Shown piece after piece: positions 17,908 through 27,143 of a DNA stretch of 56,660 nucleotides. The translations under genes and the position numbers were made by a program. Location of the stretch: contig CALFUL010000031.1 in the NCBI GenBank assembly GCA_937929935.1, positions 1 to 56,660 on the forward strand, in the 5' to 3' direction. This DNA is from an uncultured Flavobacteriaceae bacterium (GTDB taxonomy: Bacteria; Bacteroidota; Bacteroidia; Flavobacteriales; Flavobacteriaceae). Below the pieces are notes generated by a model. That model was given only the letters and a program-made list of their open reading frames with translations. It had not been told where the DNA came from and did not search any database. How positions within the stretch are numbered: position 1 is the first letter of the stretch; the number at the start of each line of letters is the position of its first letter.

Positions 17908-19056
17908 TCAAAATTGATTCAATTTAGCTATTGCTTGTTTCATAATTGACATATCAATTACATTAACGTCATGCTTCACTCCTATTTCTGAAATCAACGT
18001 AATACACAATTCGCCACCTAAATGTTCTTGAAATTCTTGAATTCCGTTTAAAAGATATACAATTTCAGAATTTAATTTTACCGGTATATTAAGATTAAAA
18101 CCAATTTTTTTTAGCACATTCAAAATACGGTTTAACATATCATTTGAAATCAAGCCAATCAAATGAGCATATGTTAAATCAAGACTAATACCTTTTGCAA
18201 CAGCCTCTCCGTGTCTAAGTGAGTAGTTTGACATTTGCTCTAATTTATGGGCAGCCCAGTGACCAAAATCTAAAGGTCTAGAAGAACCACTTTCAAAAGG
18301 ATCACCACCTTCAGCAATATGATGCATATGCAATTCTGCACATTTATAAATAACATGTCGCATTGTGTTTAAAGCCCTGTTCTTTAATTCTTCAGAATGT
18401 TTTTCAATATATTCAAAAAAAGCAGCATCTTTAATTAAGGCTACCTTTACAGCTTCAGCTACACCAGAGATCCAATCACGTTGTTCTAAGGTCTTCAAGA
18501 AATTAGAATCATTGATTATAGAAAAAGGGGTAGCGAAAGTGCCTAAGAAATTTTTCTTTTCGAAAATATTAAAACTATTTTTTACTCCAACCGCAGAATC
18601 GTTCTGCGAAAGCACAGTAGTAGGAATTCGTATTAGTTTAACGCCTCTATGTGCTATAGATGCTGCATAACCAACCATATCAATCAATGCTCCACCGCCT
18701 ATACTTACCACAAAAGAATGTCGATCAATGTGTTGATCATTAATAGCCTTTAATACACATTCAACATTACTATAGTCATTTTTACATTGCTCACCACCGC
18801 TTATAAGTATACTTTCCGTGTGGTGCATTTTTTTTGAAAAATGCTTACAATACTCACTTATTTCATCAATCAAATTAGGATGCGCATTACTAACACCATC
18901 ATCAATTACAAATAATAATTTTACTTTTTTGCCCTTATTATATCCTTCAAAAATATCTTTGAACACTGGGTTATCTATTGCAAAAACATGCTGCGTAAAA
19001 TGCAATTTATATGAATAAGAAACTGTAAATGCCTGTTCTATAGGTTTTAAATGCAT
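17908..19056 (-). CDS. eboD: EboD, 3-dehydroquinate synthase-like protein
   Basis: A 382-aa protein of the dehydroquinate synthase/2-epi-5-epi-valiolone synthase fold. Visible motifs are the nucleotide-binding GGGALIDMVGYAAS, RIPTTVLSQNDSAVGVKN, and metal-ligand regions EAVKVALIKD, DFGHWAAHKLE and RHGEAVAKG. It is cyclase-like but sits in the ebo cluster, not with shikimate genes, so a role in that cluster's cyclitol-like or prenylated metabolite is more likely than in aromatic amino-acid synthesis. It lies 9 bp downstream of eboC. Confidence 0.9.
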   Translation of the reverse strand: MHLKPIEQAFTVSYSYKLHFTQHVFAIDNPVFKDIFEGYNKGKKVKLLFVIDDGVSNAHPNLIDEISEYCKHFSKKMHHTESILISGGEQCKNDYSNVECVLKAINDQHIDRHSFVVSIGGGALIDMVGYAASIAHRGVKLIRIPTTVLSQNDSAVGVKNSFNIFEKKNFLGTFATPFSIINDSNFLKTLEQRDWISGVAEAVKVALIKDAAFFEYIEKHSEELKNRALNTMRHVIYKCAELHMHHIAEGGDPFESGSSRPLDFGHWAAHKLEQMSNYSLRHGEAVAKGISLDLTYAHLIGLISNDMLNRILNVLKKIGFNLNIPVKLNSEIVYLLNGIQEFQEHLGGELCITLISEIGVKHDVNVIDMSIMKQAIAKLNQF

Positions 19057-19065
19057 TAGTTTAAA

Positions 19066-19944
19066 TTATGTTACTGCAAATAATTTTGACATAAGTATTG
19101 ACAACGGCAACAATAGTAATAGCAATAATGCATACCACCAAACAGAAAAACTAACTGCTAAAGCAGCATCTAACACTACTAAAGATAGTACCCCTGCTAT
19201 TACAGCTTTTTTAATATGTTCAGGCGAGTTTAAATGATAAGCCCGAACTAATGGTCTATATATTAAAAAGATAAACAAGAGTAAGAACGGAAAAGCTTGC
19301 CAAAAATGTGTTGCTTCAATAATCATTATTATTACAACGGCTAAAATAACTACAGCGTATAATACACCTGCCCATATAATATGATTTCTATTATTACCAT
19401 GTACTTCACCACGACTAATCAAGGTAATGGCAAAGATATAAACTAAAGGAATGAAAGAATACCACCAAGAACCAATCACGCCAAATAATGACATACCCAA
19501 AATCAAATTCAAACCACGGCATAACCCCATATTCAATGGGCCTAAAAATTGATATTTCTTGCTGAAACCATCGTAAATTATAATAGCTACGGCTATTGCT
19601 AAAGCAACATAAGCACATAAGTGATTCACTAAAAAAGCAAAAAAAACACCTAAAACTAGAAGTATAGCAGCAAAAATAGCAGCGTATTTCAGAGGAATTA
19701 AACCACTAGGAATAGGTCTTTCAGGTCTTTCAATTTGGTCTATTTTAAAATCAAAAACATCATTTAAAACAACTCCTCCAGCATACAAAAAGACAGAAGA
19801 AAAGACTAAAAATAATAAAGACTTTATAGGAAAAGAAGACGTTAAAACACCAGCCATAGCGGCACCTGCAAAAATATCTGCAGCAGCTGTGGGCAAGTTT
19901 GCTGGGCGCATTAGTTGCAAGTAGCCTTTTAATATGCTATTCAT
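19066..19944 (-). CDS. eboC: EboC, UbiA-like prenyltransferase
   Basis: An integral membrane protein of about 292 aa and eight to nine helices. It has the UbiA-type Asp-rich motifs NDVFDFKID (first, about residue 63) and a weaker second motif around YDGFSKKY. UbiA enzymes attach prenyl groups to acceptors at the membrane. In the ebo cluster the protein is thought to link the soluble enzymes to membrane transport of a metabolite. I chose the ATG at 19944, which shares its A with the TGA stop of eboB (a TGATG junction), not the in-frame TTG one codon upstream. Coupled translation is likely. Confidence 0.9.
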   Translation of the reverse strand: MNSILKGYLQLMRPANLPTAAADIFAGAAMAGVLTSSFPIKSLLFLVFSSVFLYAGGVVLNDVFDFKIDQIERPERPIPSGLIPLKYAAIFAAILLVLGVFFAFLVNHLCAYVALAIAVAIIIYDGFSKKYQFLGPLNMGLCRGLNLILGMSLFGVIGSWWYSFIPLVYIFAITLISRGEVHGNNRNHIIWAGVLYAVVILAVVIIMIIEATHFWQAFPFLLLFIFLIYRPLVRAYHLNSPEHIKKAVIAGVLSLVVLDAALAVSFSVWWYALLLLLLLPLSILMSKLFAVT

Positions 19945-20855
19945 CAATGTATTTTATCTGTTTTTTCAATTCTAGGATCCTGCCCTCTCAAAACGCTATT
20001 ATTATTGTAAAGTTCAGTTTGATTAATACCCTTAGCATTTAACCAATCAGATTCTTTCATCTTACCATTTTTACCAAAGGCATCTAATGCATTTTGATAA
20101 CATGTTTTTACAACATCTTCTTTAGCGATTCCGCTTCTTAGCATTAAAGAAGCTGTTTTAGGTACAGCAAGAGGATCGCTCACGCCCCAATCAGCAGAAC
20201 TATCTACTATAATATCTTTGCTGCCATATTTTTTTACCACTTCAACCATTCTATCATTCCCCATTTTAGTATTGGGGTAAATGGTAAATGCGGCTAAAAA
20301 ACCTCTATTTAAGACTTCTTCAACGGTCTCTTCATTATTATGATCAATAATAACTCTTGATGGGTCAAGACCATGTTCAAGACATACTTCCATACTTTTT
20401 ATGGTACCCGCTTTTTTATCTCTATGAGGCGTATGAACTTGAACAACCATATCAAGTTCTTTTGCCATTTCTAGCTGTAATCTAAAATATTTATCTTCTG
20501 CCTCGGTTTGATCATCATACCCAATCTCGCCTATGGCTACTACATTCTGCTTATGTACATAAAGTGGCAATAATTCAATAACCTGTTCGGCTAAAGCTTC
20601 ATTATTTGCTTCTTTAGAATTTAAACCAATTGTACAGTAATGCTGAATACCAAACTGGCTAGCACGAAAAGGCTCCCACCCTACTAAACTGCTGTAATAA
20701 TCTTGAAATGAACCAACTTGAGTTCGAGGTTGTCCTAACCAAAAAGAAGGTTCGATTAAAGCTACAATACCTGCTTTAGCCATCGCTTCATAATCATCAG
20801 TAGTTCTTGAACTCATGTGTACATGTGGGTCTATAAACATCATTTTATCATTCAT
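19944..20855 (-). CDS. eboB: EboB, TatD-like metal-dependent hydrolase
   Basis: The 303-aa amidohydrolase-fold protein starts with a metal-site motif FIDPHVHMSSR and continues with AIGEIGYDD, VQVHTPHRDK, VIIDHNNEETV and IVDSSADWG. This ligand set is typical of TatD-like metal-dependent hydrolases. It differs from housekeeping TatD DNases in its N-terminal region. The ATG at 20855 overlaps the eboA TGA as TGATG; a TTG lies one codon upstream. It is second in the ebo operon. Confidence 0.9.
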   Translation of the reverse strand: MNDKMMFIDPHVHMSSRTTDDYEAMAKAGIVALIEPSFWLGQPRTQVGSFQDYYSSLVGWEPFRASQFGIQHYCTIGLNSKEANNEALAEQVIELLPLYVHKQNVVAIGEIGYDDQTEAEDKYFRLQLEMAKELDMVVQVHTPHRDKKAGTIKSMEVCLEHGLDPSRVIIDHNNEETVEEVLNRGFLAAFTIYPNTKMGNDRMVEVVKKYGSKDIIVDSSADWGVSDPLAVPKTASLMLRSGIAKEDVVKTCYQNALDAFGKNGKMKESDWLNAKGINQTELYNNNSVLRGQDPRIEKTDKIH

Positions 20856-21694
20856 CAAATATCTTTTAAGTTATACCAGGTTAATTCTTTTTTTTCTATT
20901 TGTTCGATTAATTTTTTATGACCTTTCAGCAATTCTTTTGAATCTAAAAAATCGGTCTCAAAACAACACAATACCGCAGCCCTATTTTCAATAACATTAT
21001 CACTTTTTAATAAATGCTTCATATCTTCTATGAGCACATCATTTAAAAACTTGGTAACAGGTCGCCAGAAATAAGGGTCAATATCTCTTCCAGCTGCCCA
21101 ACGCTCATGAGCATAATCTGATATTATTCTTGCCAAATCTTTATTGGCTTTTTTATCAATATCTAAAATAGCACTTAAATCTTCTTGCATAAAAGCAGTT
21201 TTAAGATACATTTGGTTCCATTGTTGGTCGTCAAAATAAATTGAAGGGTACGGGTTATTATGAGCTAATGCTTTAAAAATAGTTGAAACATTTGTTCTAA
21301 GGGCATTAATAGCTGTTGATTTATAATACTCTGGGTTGGGTAAAAGTATTAAGAATTTTAAAAATGTTTCTAATTCACTCTTATCAGCAACTTCGATTAG
21401 TTTGGCTACTTTACTTTGAAAAAATACTTGATCTCTTTTTAAAATTTTATTGAGCAAATAAATTCTTGCTATTTGATGAGTATTAACCTCATGCTCCAAA
21501 GCTTCAACAAAAAAGATTATTCCTTCAATCAATTCAATTCTAGATGGTATTAAGCTATAGGTTAAGTACAAATCTTTAGTTGAACGTTCTTCCAGAATAA
21601 AATCTATTTTATCTGTTAACCAATTTCTTGACTTTTTACCAATATGTGTATTTATAAATTCAAGTAAATATTGGTTAATATCATTTATCTGCAT
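20855..21694 (-). CDS. eboA: EboA domain-containing protein
   Basis: A 279-aa, mostly helical protein without signal peptide. It matches the EboA family by position and by the recurring RERIYLLN-like and GRDIDPYFWRP segments near the C-terminus (RWAAGRDIDPYFWRPVTKFL). It contains no recognised catalytic motif. It is first of six co-directional genes. In the cyanobacterium Nostoc punctiforme the ebo genes are reported to be needed to move scytonemin precursors to the periplasm. No scytonemin genes are present here, so the cargo in this organism is unknown. Confidence 0.85.
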   Translation of the reverse strand: MQINDINQYLLEFINTHIGKKSRNWLTDKIDFILEERSTKDLYLTYSLIPSRIELIEGIIFFVEALEHEVNTHQIARIYLLNKILKRDQVFFQSKVAKLIEVADKSELETFLKFLILLPNPEYYKSTAINALRTNVSTIFKALAHNNPYPSIYFDDQQWNQMYLKTAFMQEDLSAILDIDKKANKDLARIISDYAHERWAAGRDIDPYFWRPVTKFLNDVLIEDMKHLLKSDNVIENRAAVLCCFETDFLDSKELLKGHKKLIEQIEKKELTWYNLKDI

Positions 21695-21870
21695 AGATCA
21701 AATATTTTCGTTTCAAAATACTATTAAAAATTAAAGATAATCAGCTTTTGTTAATATCTTCAAAGAAAACATAATGATAACGGAGGCGGGAAGTTTTTAG
21801 TACGTTTTAGATTCAGTTAAGAATGTAGTTATTTCAGACCTAAATAAATGAATAATATTTTTTCTTCTTT

Positions 21871-22638
21871 TTATTTTGAAGACATTCTAATAGCACCATC
21901 AAGACGAATAACCCCTCCATTCAACATTTGATTTTCAATAATGTGTTTCACTAAGGATGCATATTCAGCTGGCTTTCCTAATCTCGAAGGAAAAGGAACC
22001 TGTTCGCCTAATGATTTTTTCACATCTTCAGGCATTGCAGCTAACATGGGGGTTTCAAAAATTCCGGGTGCAATAGTCATGACTCGAATACCTACCCTTG
22101 CTAACTCTCTTGCAATAGGAAGCGTCATAGAAGCCACCCCACCTTTAGAAGCTGCATACGCAGCTTGCCCTATTTGACCGTCAAAAGCAGCCACTGAAGC
22201 GGTATTAATTATGAGTCCGCGTTCGCCACTTTGTTCAGCTTCGTTATTTTCTATTTGTTCGGCAGCTAATCGAATTAGATTAAAAGTACCTATTAAATTA
22301 ACCTCTATTGTTTTAGCAAATGATGCTAATCGATGAATACCTTTTCTTCCTAAAATTCGCTCACCTGGCGCAATACCTGCACAATTTACTAATCCGTGTA
22401 TAGAACCAAAACGTTCAATTGCTTCTTTCATAGCATCTTGTACCCCATTTTCTTTGGTAATATCAGTTGCAATAAATAAAGTCTTTGCCCCTAATTCTTT
22501 TTCAACCTTTTTTCCGCCTTCCTTGTTAATATCTATAAGTACCGCATTGCCGCCATTTTCAGTAATCATTTTCGCCGTTGCTAAACCTAAACCTGATGCT
22601 GCACCACTAATTAAAAAAGTTTTGTTCTCTATTTTCAT
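21871..22638 (-). CDS. SDR family oxidoreductase, HSD10-like 3-hydroxyacyl-CoA dehydrogenase
   Basis: A 255-aa classical short-chain dehydrogenase. It shows the NAD-binding GAASGLG (residues about 12-18), DINKEG after the second strand (NAD preference), [16 protein letters not shown] with the catalytic Ser, and YAASKGG with the Tyr-Lys pair. The sequence is closest in style to type-2 3-hydroxyacyl-CoA dehydrogenases (HSD10), with their characteristic ERILGRKG insertion and [10 protein letters not shown] role in fatty acid or branched-chain amino-acid oxidation is likely. It is transcribed alone, separated from eboA by 176 bp that hold no other gene. Confidence 0.9.
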   Translation of the reverse strand: MKIENKTFLISGAASGLGLATAKMITENGGNAVLIDINKEGGKKVEKELGAKTLFIATDITKENGVQDAMKEAIERFGSIHGLVNCAGIAPGERILGRKGIHRLASFAKTIEVNLIGTFNLIRLAAEQIENNEAEQSGERGLIINTASVAAFDGQIGQAAYAASKGGVASMTLPIARELARVGIRVMTIAPGIFETPMLAAMPEDVKKSLGEQVPFPSRLGKPAEYASLVKHIIENQMLNGGVIRLDGAIRMSSK

Positions 22639-22713
22639 AATTAAGTAACCTTATAAGAATTACCACAAAGATACTTAAGCTATGAGATAAGTAAGGATCT
22701 TCTTTAATGAGAT

Positions 22714-23853
22714 CTACTTATAATACAAAGCTATTTGCCCTAATTGACCCACAATCTTAACTGAATCTTTCATCGATAATTTTGAATCGTCCATATGTAT
22801 CCATCGTTTTAGAGGCTGTTCGCAAATCATCTTTTTGGCATTCTTCTTACCATAATGTTTTCGCATTCGCATAAAAATTTCTACATCAAATAACCATTTG
22901 GTAATGAATTTCTTTTTGAACATTAAGGTTGCTATTTCCTTATCCATCACTTTTGCCCCACATTGCGTATCTTTAAAAGGCATACCAAGAATTGTTTGTA
23001 TAATAAGATTAATTGTTTTACTAATAATCTTACGTGCTGATTCTTTAGTTATGTCTGCACCCATACGGGCGATTCTTGAACCGCTAACAATTTTAAAATC
23101 AGAATTGCCTATCGTTTTTACCAAATCATCAAAATCTCTAAAATCTGTAGAAAGATCAGCATCTAAATAGCCCACATAATCAAATTCATTATGTTTAATT
23201 AAATGTTGAATTCCTTGACGCACGGCTTCGGCTTTACCCCCATTTTTTTCACAATCAAAAATTGAGATGCTATCTTCATTACCTTGACGTAATTTTTTAA
23301 GTACTTCTAAAGTATTATCAGTACTACCATCATTTACAAAACACAAATGATACCCCACATTTTTCTCAATAAAATCTTGAAACAAAGCTCTAGACAGGCG
23401 TTTTTCTTCATTATAACAAGGTATCACAACACCCACACCGTACTGGCCAATTATTTTTGTATCAACATTAGTCTCTGTATAGTGTTGTACATATTTGTTG
23501 CCTAATATTCTATTTATTCTTGCAACCATTTCATCAAGACTTACAGGCTTTTTCATATAATCATCAATTCCCAAATTGTAACTTTCTAAAATGGTATTTT
23601 CATTGGTATTACCAGACATCACCAAAATAGGAATCTCTAATTTTCGAACAATTCTGATATGTTGTATAACCTCAATACCTGTTAGATCTGGCATATTAAT
23701 ATCTACAATGACCATATCAGGGTCATAACTATCAATTGCTGCTATACCTGATTTTCCGCTGTTAGCGGTTTTTACTTGATATCCTAAATCAGTTAAACGT
23801 TTTTCAACTGAAAGTAGAATTAGTTGTTGATCGTCAATGGCTAAAATTTTCAT
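22714..23853 (-). CDS. Response-regulator receiver fused to a GT2 glycosyltransferase
   Basis: The 379-aa protein has two halves. Residues 1-120 are a complete receiver domain: acidic pair D7/D8, phospho-acceptor D51 in VIVDINMPD, the VMSGN switch Ser, and the KKP Lys. Residues about 132-379 are a GT-A family 2 glycosyltransferase of the DPM1/GtrB type: VIPCYNEE, FVNDGSTDNT, YLDADLSTD, then a conserved C-terminal domain with DTQCGAK. Phosphorylation could therefore directly control sugar transfer, probably to undecaprenyl phosphate or a growing polymer. There are no clear transmembrane helices. The gene is driven by a 70-bp regulon promoter (23903-23972) shared with the STAS, GT4, peptide and H-NOX operons. 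The receiver is intact, not degenerate. Confidence 0.93.
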   Translation of the reverse strand: MKILAIDDQQLILLSVEKRLTDLGYQVKTANSGKSGIAAIDSYDPDMVIVDINMPDLTGIEVIQHIRIVRKLEIPILVMSGNTNENTILESYNLGIDDYMKKPVSLDEMVARINRILGNKYVQHYTETNVDTKIIGQYGVGVVIPCYNEEKRLSRALFQDFIEKNVGYHLCFVNDGSTDNTLEVLKKLRQGNEDSISIFDCEKNGGKAEAVRQGIQHLIKHNEFDYVGYLDADLSTDFRDFDDLVKTIGNSDFKIVSGSRIARMGADITKESARKIISKTINLIIQTILGMPFKDTQCGAKVMDKEIATLMFKKKFITKWLFDVEIFMRMRKHYGKKNAKKMICEQPLKRWIHMDDSKLSMKDSVKIVGQLGQIALYYK

Positions 23854-23902
23854 AGGTTAAGTATTAAATTAAAAATTGGTAAACTTTTATATTATTCTGA
23901 AT

Positions 23903-23972
23903 CAAATCTAGGTGCAACTAATGTCTTTTTTTGGCATTGAAAGTTGGATGGCCTTTTTCTGTAGATGAATGG
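23903..23972 (-). promoter_or_regulatory. CCATTCRTCTACA regulon promoter, copy 1
   Basis: On the minus strand CCATTCATCTACA (23972-23960) is followed by a second, degenerate copy beginning 21 bp later (CCATCCAACT). Exactly 50 bp after the first 13-mer comes AGATTTG, part of a perfect TAnnTTTG (TAGATTTG, 23910-23903). The ATG of the receiver-GT2 gene follows 49 bp later, directly after ACTTAACCT. The orientation fits the minus-strand gene, although a divergent plus-strand gene begins at 24057. Confidence 0.82.
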
Positions 23973-24056
23973 TTAAAGCCAATCGATTGCTGGTAATGCG
24001 TAAATTATACAATATAACTACCTTTAAATTGTTATAATTTCCTACTTACATTAGTC

Positions 24057-27000
24057 GTGCAACGAACCAATATAGTACTGATTTTAGCGCTCTTTATCGG
24101 AGTGGCTTTTCATGGGGCAAGCATATTTTTTACGCTTGAAACTACCTATGATGCCCTCATACATTTGTTTTTTGCAGATCACTATGCTCAAAATTGGTTT
24201 GAACCCTGGGATTATCGATGGTATACGGGTTTTACAGTACAAGGCTATCCCCCATTAGTACACCAATCAATAGCACTACTTTCTTTTATAGGAGGCTTAA
24301 AATTTGGATTGTTTACCGTTGCCCTAATCAGTATTATTCTGTTTATAACTGGTACATACCGTTTTGGACTTCTGATTACCGGGAATCGAAAAATTGCTGG
24401 ATATACTGCCCTATTAGCAGTTTTCTCTTCTACTTTTATTGAAACGCTGCATCTTTTTGGGCAATTACCCAGTATTATAGGCCTATCACTACTATTACAT
24501 GCCTTACCAGAAATTTATTGTTGGTTAAAAACGGGTAAAATACGGTACCTTACAACCAGCTTATCTTTAATAGCGGTTACAGTTACCTCACACCACGTAA
24601 CGCCCATTTTTGGAATGGTTTTCTTTGTTTTTCCTTTAATAGGAATGGTCATCATGGATGCCGCTAAAGATCAAGTTGAAGACTATAAAAAAATAACATT
24701 CTCTATTTTTTGGAAACAGTTTAGAAAACTATTCTGGCGTATTGTTTCTTTCGGGTTTTCATCTTTAGCTCTTATCATTGTATGCATATTACCGTATTGG
24801 ATAAACAGCAAAAAAAATCCTATTACGCAAGTCCCTATTCCGCATGGGTCAAGAGATAACTTTTTAGAAGTTACCTCATCGGGGCTGGTATTTTTTCTTA
24901 TCCCTTGGGGAATTTTGCTCTTTATTTTACCCTATATTTTTTATCGCTTTTTTAGTAAGCGTTATCTTTTCTTCGGATTATCATTTGCATTACTTACACT
25001 TTTAGGAACCGGTGGCACAACCCCCATACCCTTAAAAATATTAGGCGAAACGGCCTTTAATATTTTAACCTTAGACCGTTTTACACTTTGGGCAACAATT
25101 ATGGCTTTGCCCATTTTTGGCGAGTTTATGTATCGTTTGATTCAAGGCGATTTAAAGGAAGTATTACAAAATAAATTTGGCGCCGTGTATCATCGAATTA
25201 TTGGTGGTGGTTTGATTGGCGGACTTTTACTAATGGTCATTTTTACCATGAGCCTTAATTACTTTAGACCATCTCAGCCACAAAAAATAAAGATGCTACC
25301 TATTGTTAATTTCTTGAACCAAGACAATCATGACCAATGGCGTTATTTGCCTTTAGGTTTTGGCGATCAAATGGCTTGGCTATCAGCGCAAACAAATGCT
25401 ATGACAGTTGACGGTAATTACCATTCAGCCCGTAGGCTTCCTGAATTAACAACAAGGGCTATTGAACGTTTAGAAAATTCAAAATTTAGAGGTGTTGAAG
25501 GCATTGGTTCTTTGCAACAGTTTTTAACAGTACCCGAGAAATACAATCTTAAGTACATCTTTTCAAATGATAAATTTTATGACCCTGTTCTTTATTTCTG
25601 CGGATGGCAACGTTTACAACAATTAGAAAACGGGATCATGGTTTGGGAAAAACTTAATATACCACCCTTACCAAAAATCATTGCAAAAGAAGACGTATCA
25701 AAAATGCTAAAACTCATGTGGGGTATTATACCCTTACTTACAGTTATTCTTGCTTTTGTAATCAATATTCAAGCTATTTGGTATCGTATCTTAAAAAACA
25801 AGAAGCTACCTGATGGTCCGTTTTTAAACTATGGCATTTCGTATGCAGGTTTCTCTAGAAAGCTGCTTTTAAGCAATCATATTTGGGCACTCATCCTTTT
25901 TATTGTTATAGGTTACGGTAGTTATCATTTCTATATAAAAAACACTGCGCAGCGTAGTCCTGAAAACGTAGTTATGGCCTATTATGACGCTCTTGATTTT
26001 AAAGAATTTGAACGTGCGTACTCGTATTTAAATCCTAGTACTGACATGCCCCTTTCGCAATACATGCTTGAAGTTTCAGTCACTGATGGTATTTTAAGTT
26101 CTTACGCCAAGCTAGATGCCCTGCAAACTGAAATACTTGATGAATCAGAGAATAAGGTGCGGGTACAAGTGCAGACTAATTGGGTCACACCCTTAGAAAA
26201 AGTAGCAAAAACATATTATCATACGTTGTCTAAACAAAATAATTCCTGGTACATTGAACCTCAAGCAATTGATAATGATTTACCGCCTAATCAATTAATA
26301 CGTACCAATTCAACACGTTTTTTTAACCAAGGTAGGCGCAGAATTACCACCCAACAAACCCATCATGAAGATATTTTAGAACAACCTGTTCTAGAGGTGC
26401 TTGAGGCAAAATTGGTTCACTTTGAAGGCAGTTATAGTATCATTGGCGAAATTCAAAATATAGATACAACACCAGCTGATGTAAGTATTATGGCAACACT
26501 TTATAATGATGCTGATATTGCTTTGGCAAATTACAATGCCAAATATCATATGAAACATAAATTGATGCCTATGGAGACTACAAGTTTTCGTATCGATTTT
26601 GAGGGTATTGCATGGTCATCAACTCAAGATACCATGCCGCCCACTTTTAACCCTGATGAGTTTACACCCATAAATCTTAAAGAACAGCCTACCAAGTTTA
26701 ATTTACAATGTGCTGGTAATGTTGCCATCACAGACTTATACAAGCAACTTGCATTACAAAATGTAGCGATACAAAATGGAAAAGTTCATGGTACCCTTTT
26801 CAATTCAGGTGTTCAAGAGGTTACTATACCGCAGGTACTACTATCCTATTATGATGAAAATAAAGAACTAGTTTGGGTTGACAACCATTTTCTGCAAGAA
26901 GGGGTAAGAATTCAGCGTAAACAAAATTTTGACTATGATATTTTAAACTTAAACAGATTAAAAATTATCAATTCTAGTCTAGAAAACTGCTTTGTAAATG

Positions 27001-27143
27001 GATTGCCAAACAAGGCTATTTCTGAAAAAATATTTCCAAAAAGAAATTATATTCATGCAAATGAGCAATTGCAAAAAATTGCTGGTCATCGATTTGAATA
27101 CTTGAAAATTGAATTAAACAGCTATATCGGAAATCCTAAGTAA
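24057..27143 (+). CDS. Large polytopic membrane protein, GT-C glycosyltransferase-like
   Basis: The 1,028-aa protein starts at GTG 24057; I see no better start. About ten to twelve transmembrane helices fill residues 1-390. An acidic residue in the first extracytoplasmic loop (TTYDALIHLFF) resembles the catalytic Asp of GT-C enzymes such as PMT or YfhO. Two further helices lie near 560-640. The C-terminal 390 residues are extracytoplasmic. They hold an NTF2-like domain (from PENVVMAYYDALDFKEFERAY) followed by an FxLYD-like beta domain (VLEVLEAKLVHFEG). The downstream lipoprotein begins immediately after the stop. I infer a lipid-linked-sugar-dependent transferase acting in polysaccharide assembly; the acceptor is unknown. 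Confidence 0.75.
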   Translation: MQRTNIVLILALFIGVAFHGASIFFTLETTYDALIHLFFADHYAQNWFEPWDYRWYTGFTVQGYPPLVHQSIALLSFIGGLKFGLFTVALISIILFITGTYRFGLLITGNRKIAGYTALLAVFSSTFIETLHLFGQLPSIIGLSLLLHALPEIYCWLKTGKIRYLTTSLSLIAVTVTSHHVTPIFGMVFFVFPLIGMVIMDAAKDQVEDYKKITFSIFWKQFRKLFWRIVSFGFSSLALIIVCILPYWINSKKNPITQVPIPHGSRDNFLEVTSSGLVFFLIPWGILLFILPYIFYRFFSKRYLFFGLSFALLTLLGTGGTTPIPLKILGETAFNILTLDRFTLWATIMALPIFGEFMYRLIQGDLKEVLQNKFGAVYHRIIGGGLIGGLLLMVIFTMSLNYFRPSQPQKIKMLPIVNFLNQDNHDQWRYLPLGFGDQMAWLSAQTNAMTVDGNYHSARRLPELTTRAIERLENSKFRGVEGIGSLQQFLTVPEKYNLKYIFSNDKFYDPVLYFCGWQRLQQLENGIMVWEKLNIPPLPKIIAKEDVSKMLKLMWGIIPLLTVILAFVINIQAIWYRILKNKKLPDGPFLNYGISYAGFSRKLLLSNHIWALILFIVIGYGSYHFYIKNTAQRSPENVVMAYYDALDFKEFERAYSYLNPSTDMPLSQYMLEVSVTDGILSSYAKLDALQTEILDESENKVRVQVQTNWVTPLEKVAKTYYHTLSKQNNSWYIEPQAIDNDLPPNQLIRTNSTRFFNQGRRRITTQQTHHEDILEQPVLEVLEAKLVHFEGSYSIIGEIQNIDTTPADVSIMATLYNDADIALANYNAKYHMKHKLMPMETTSFRIDFEGIAWSSTQDTMPPTFNPDEFTPINLKEQPTKFNLQCAGNVAITDLYKQLALQNVAIQNGKVHGTLFNSGVQEVTIPQVLLSYYDENKELVWVDNHFLQEGVRIQRKQNFDYDILNLNRLKIINSSLENCFVNGLPNKAISEKIFPKRNYIHANEQLQKIAGHRFEYLKIELNSYIGNPK

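Noticed and set aside
17908..19056. Housekeeping 3-dehydroquinate synthase (aroB)
   Set aside because: Context and N-terminal sequence place it as EboD in the ebo cluster; no other shikimate genes are near.
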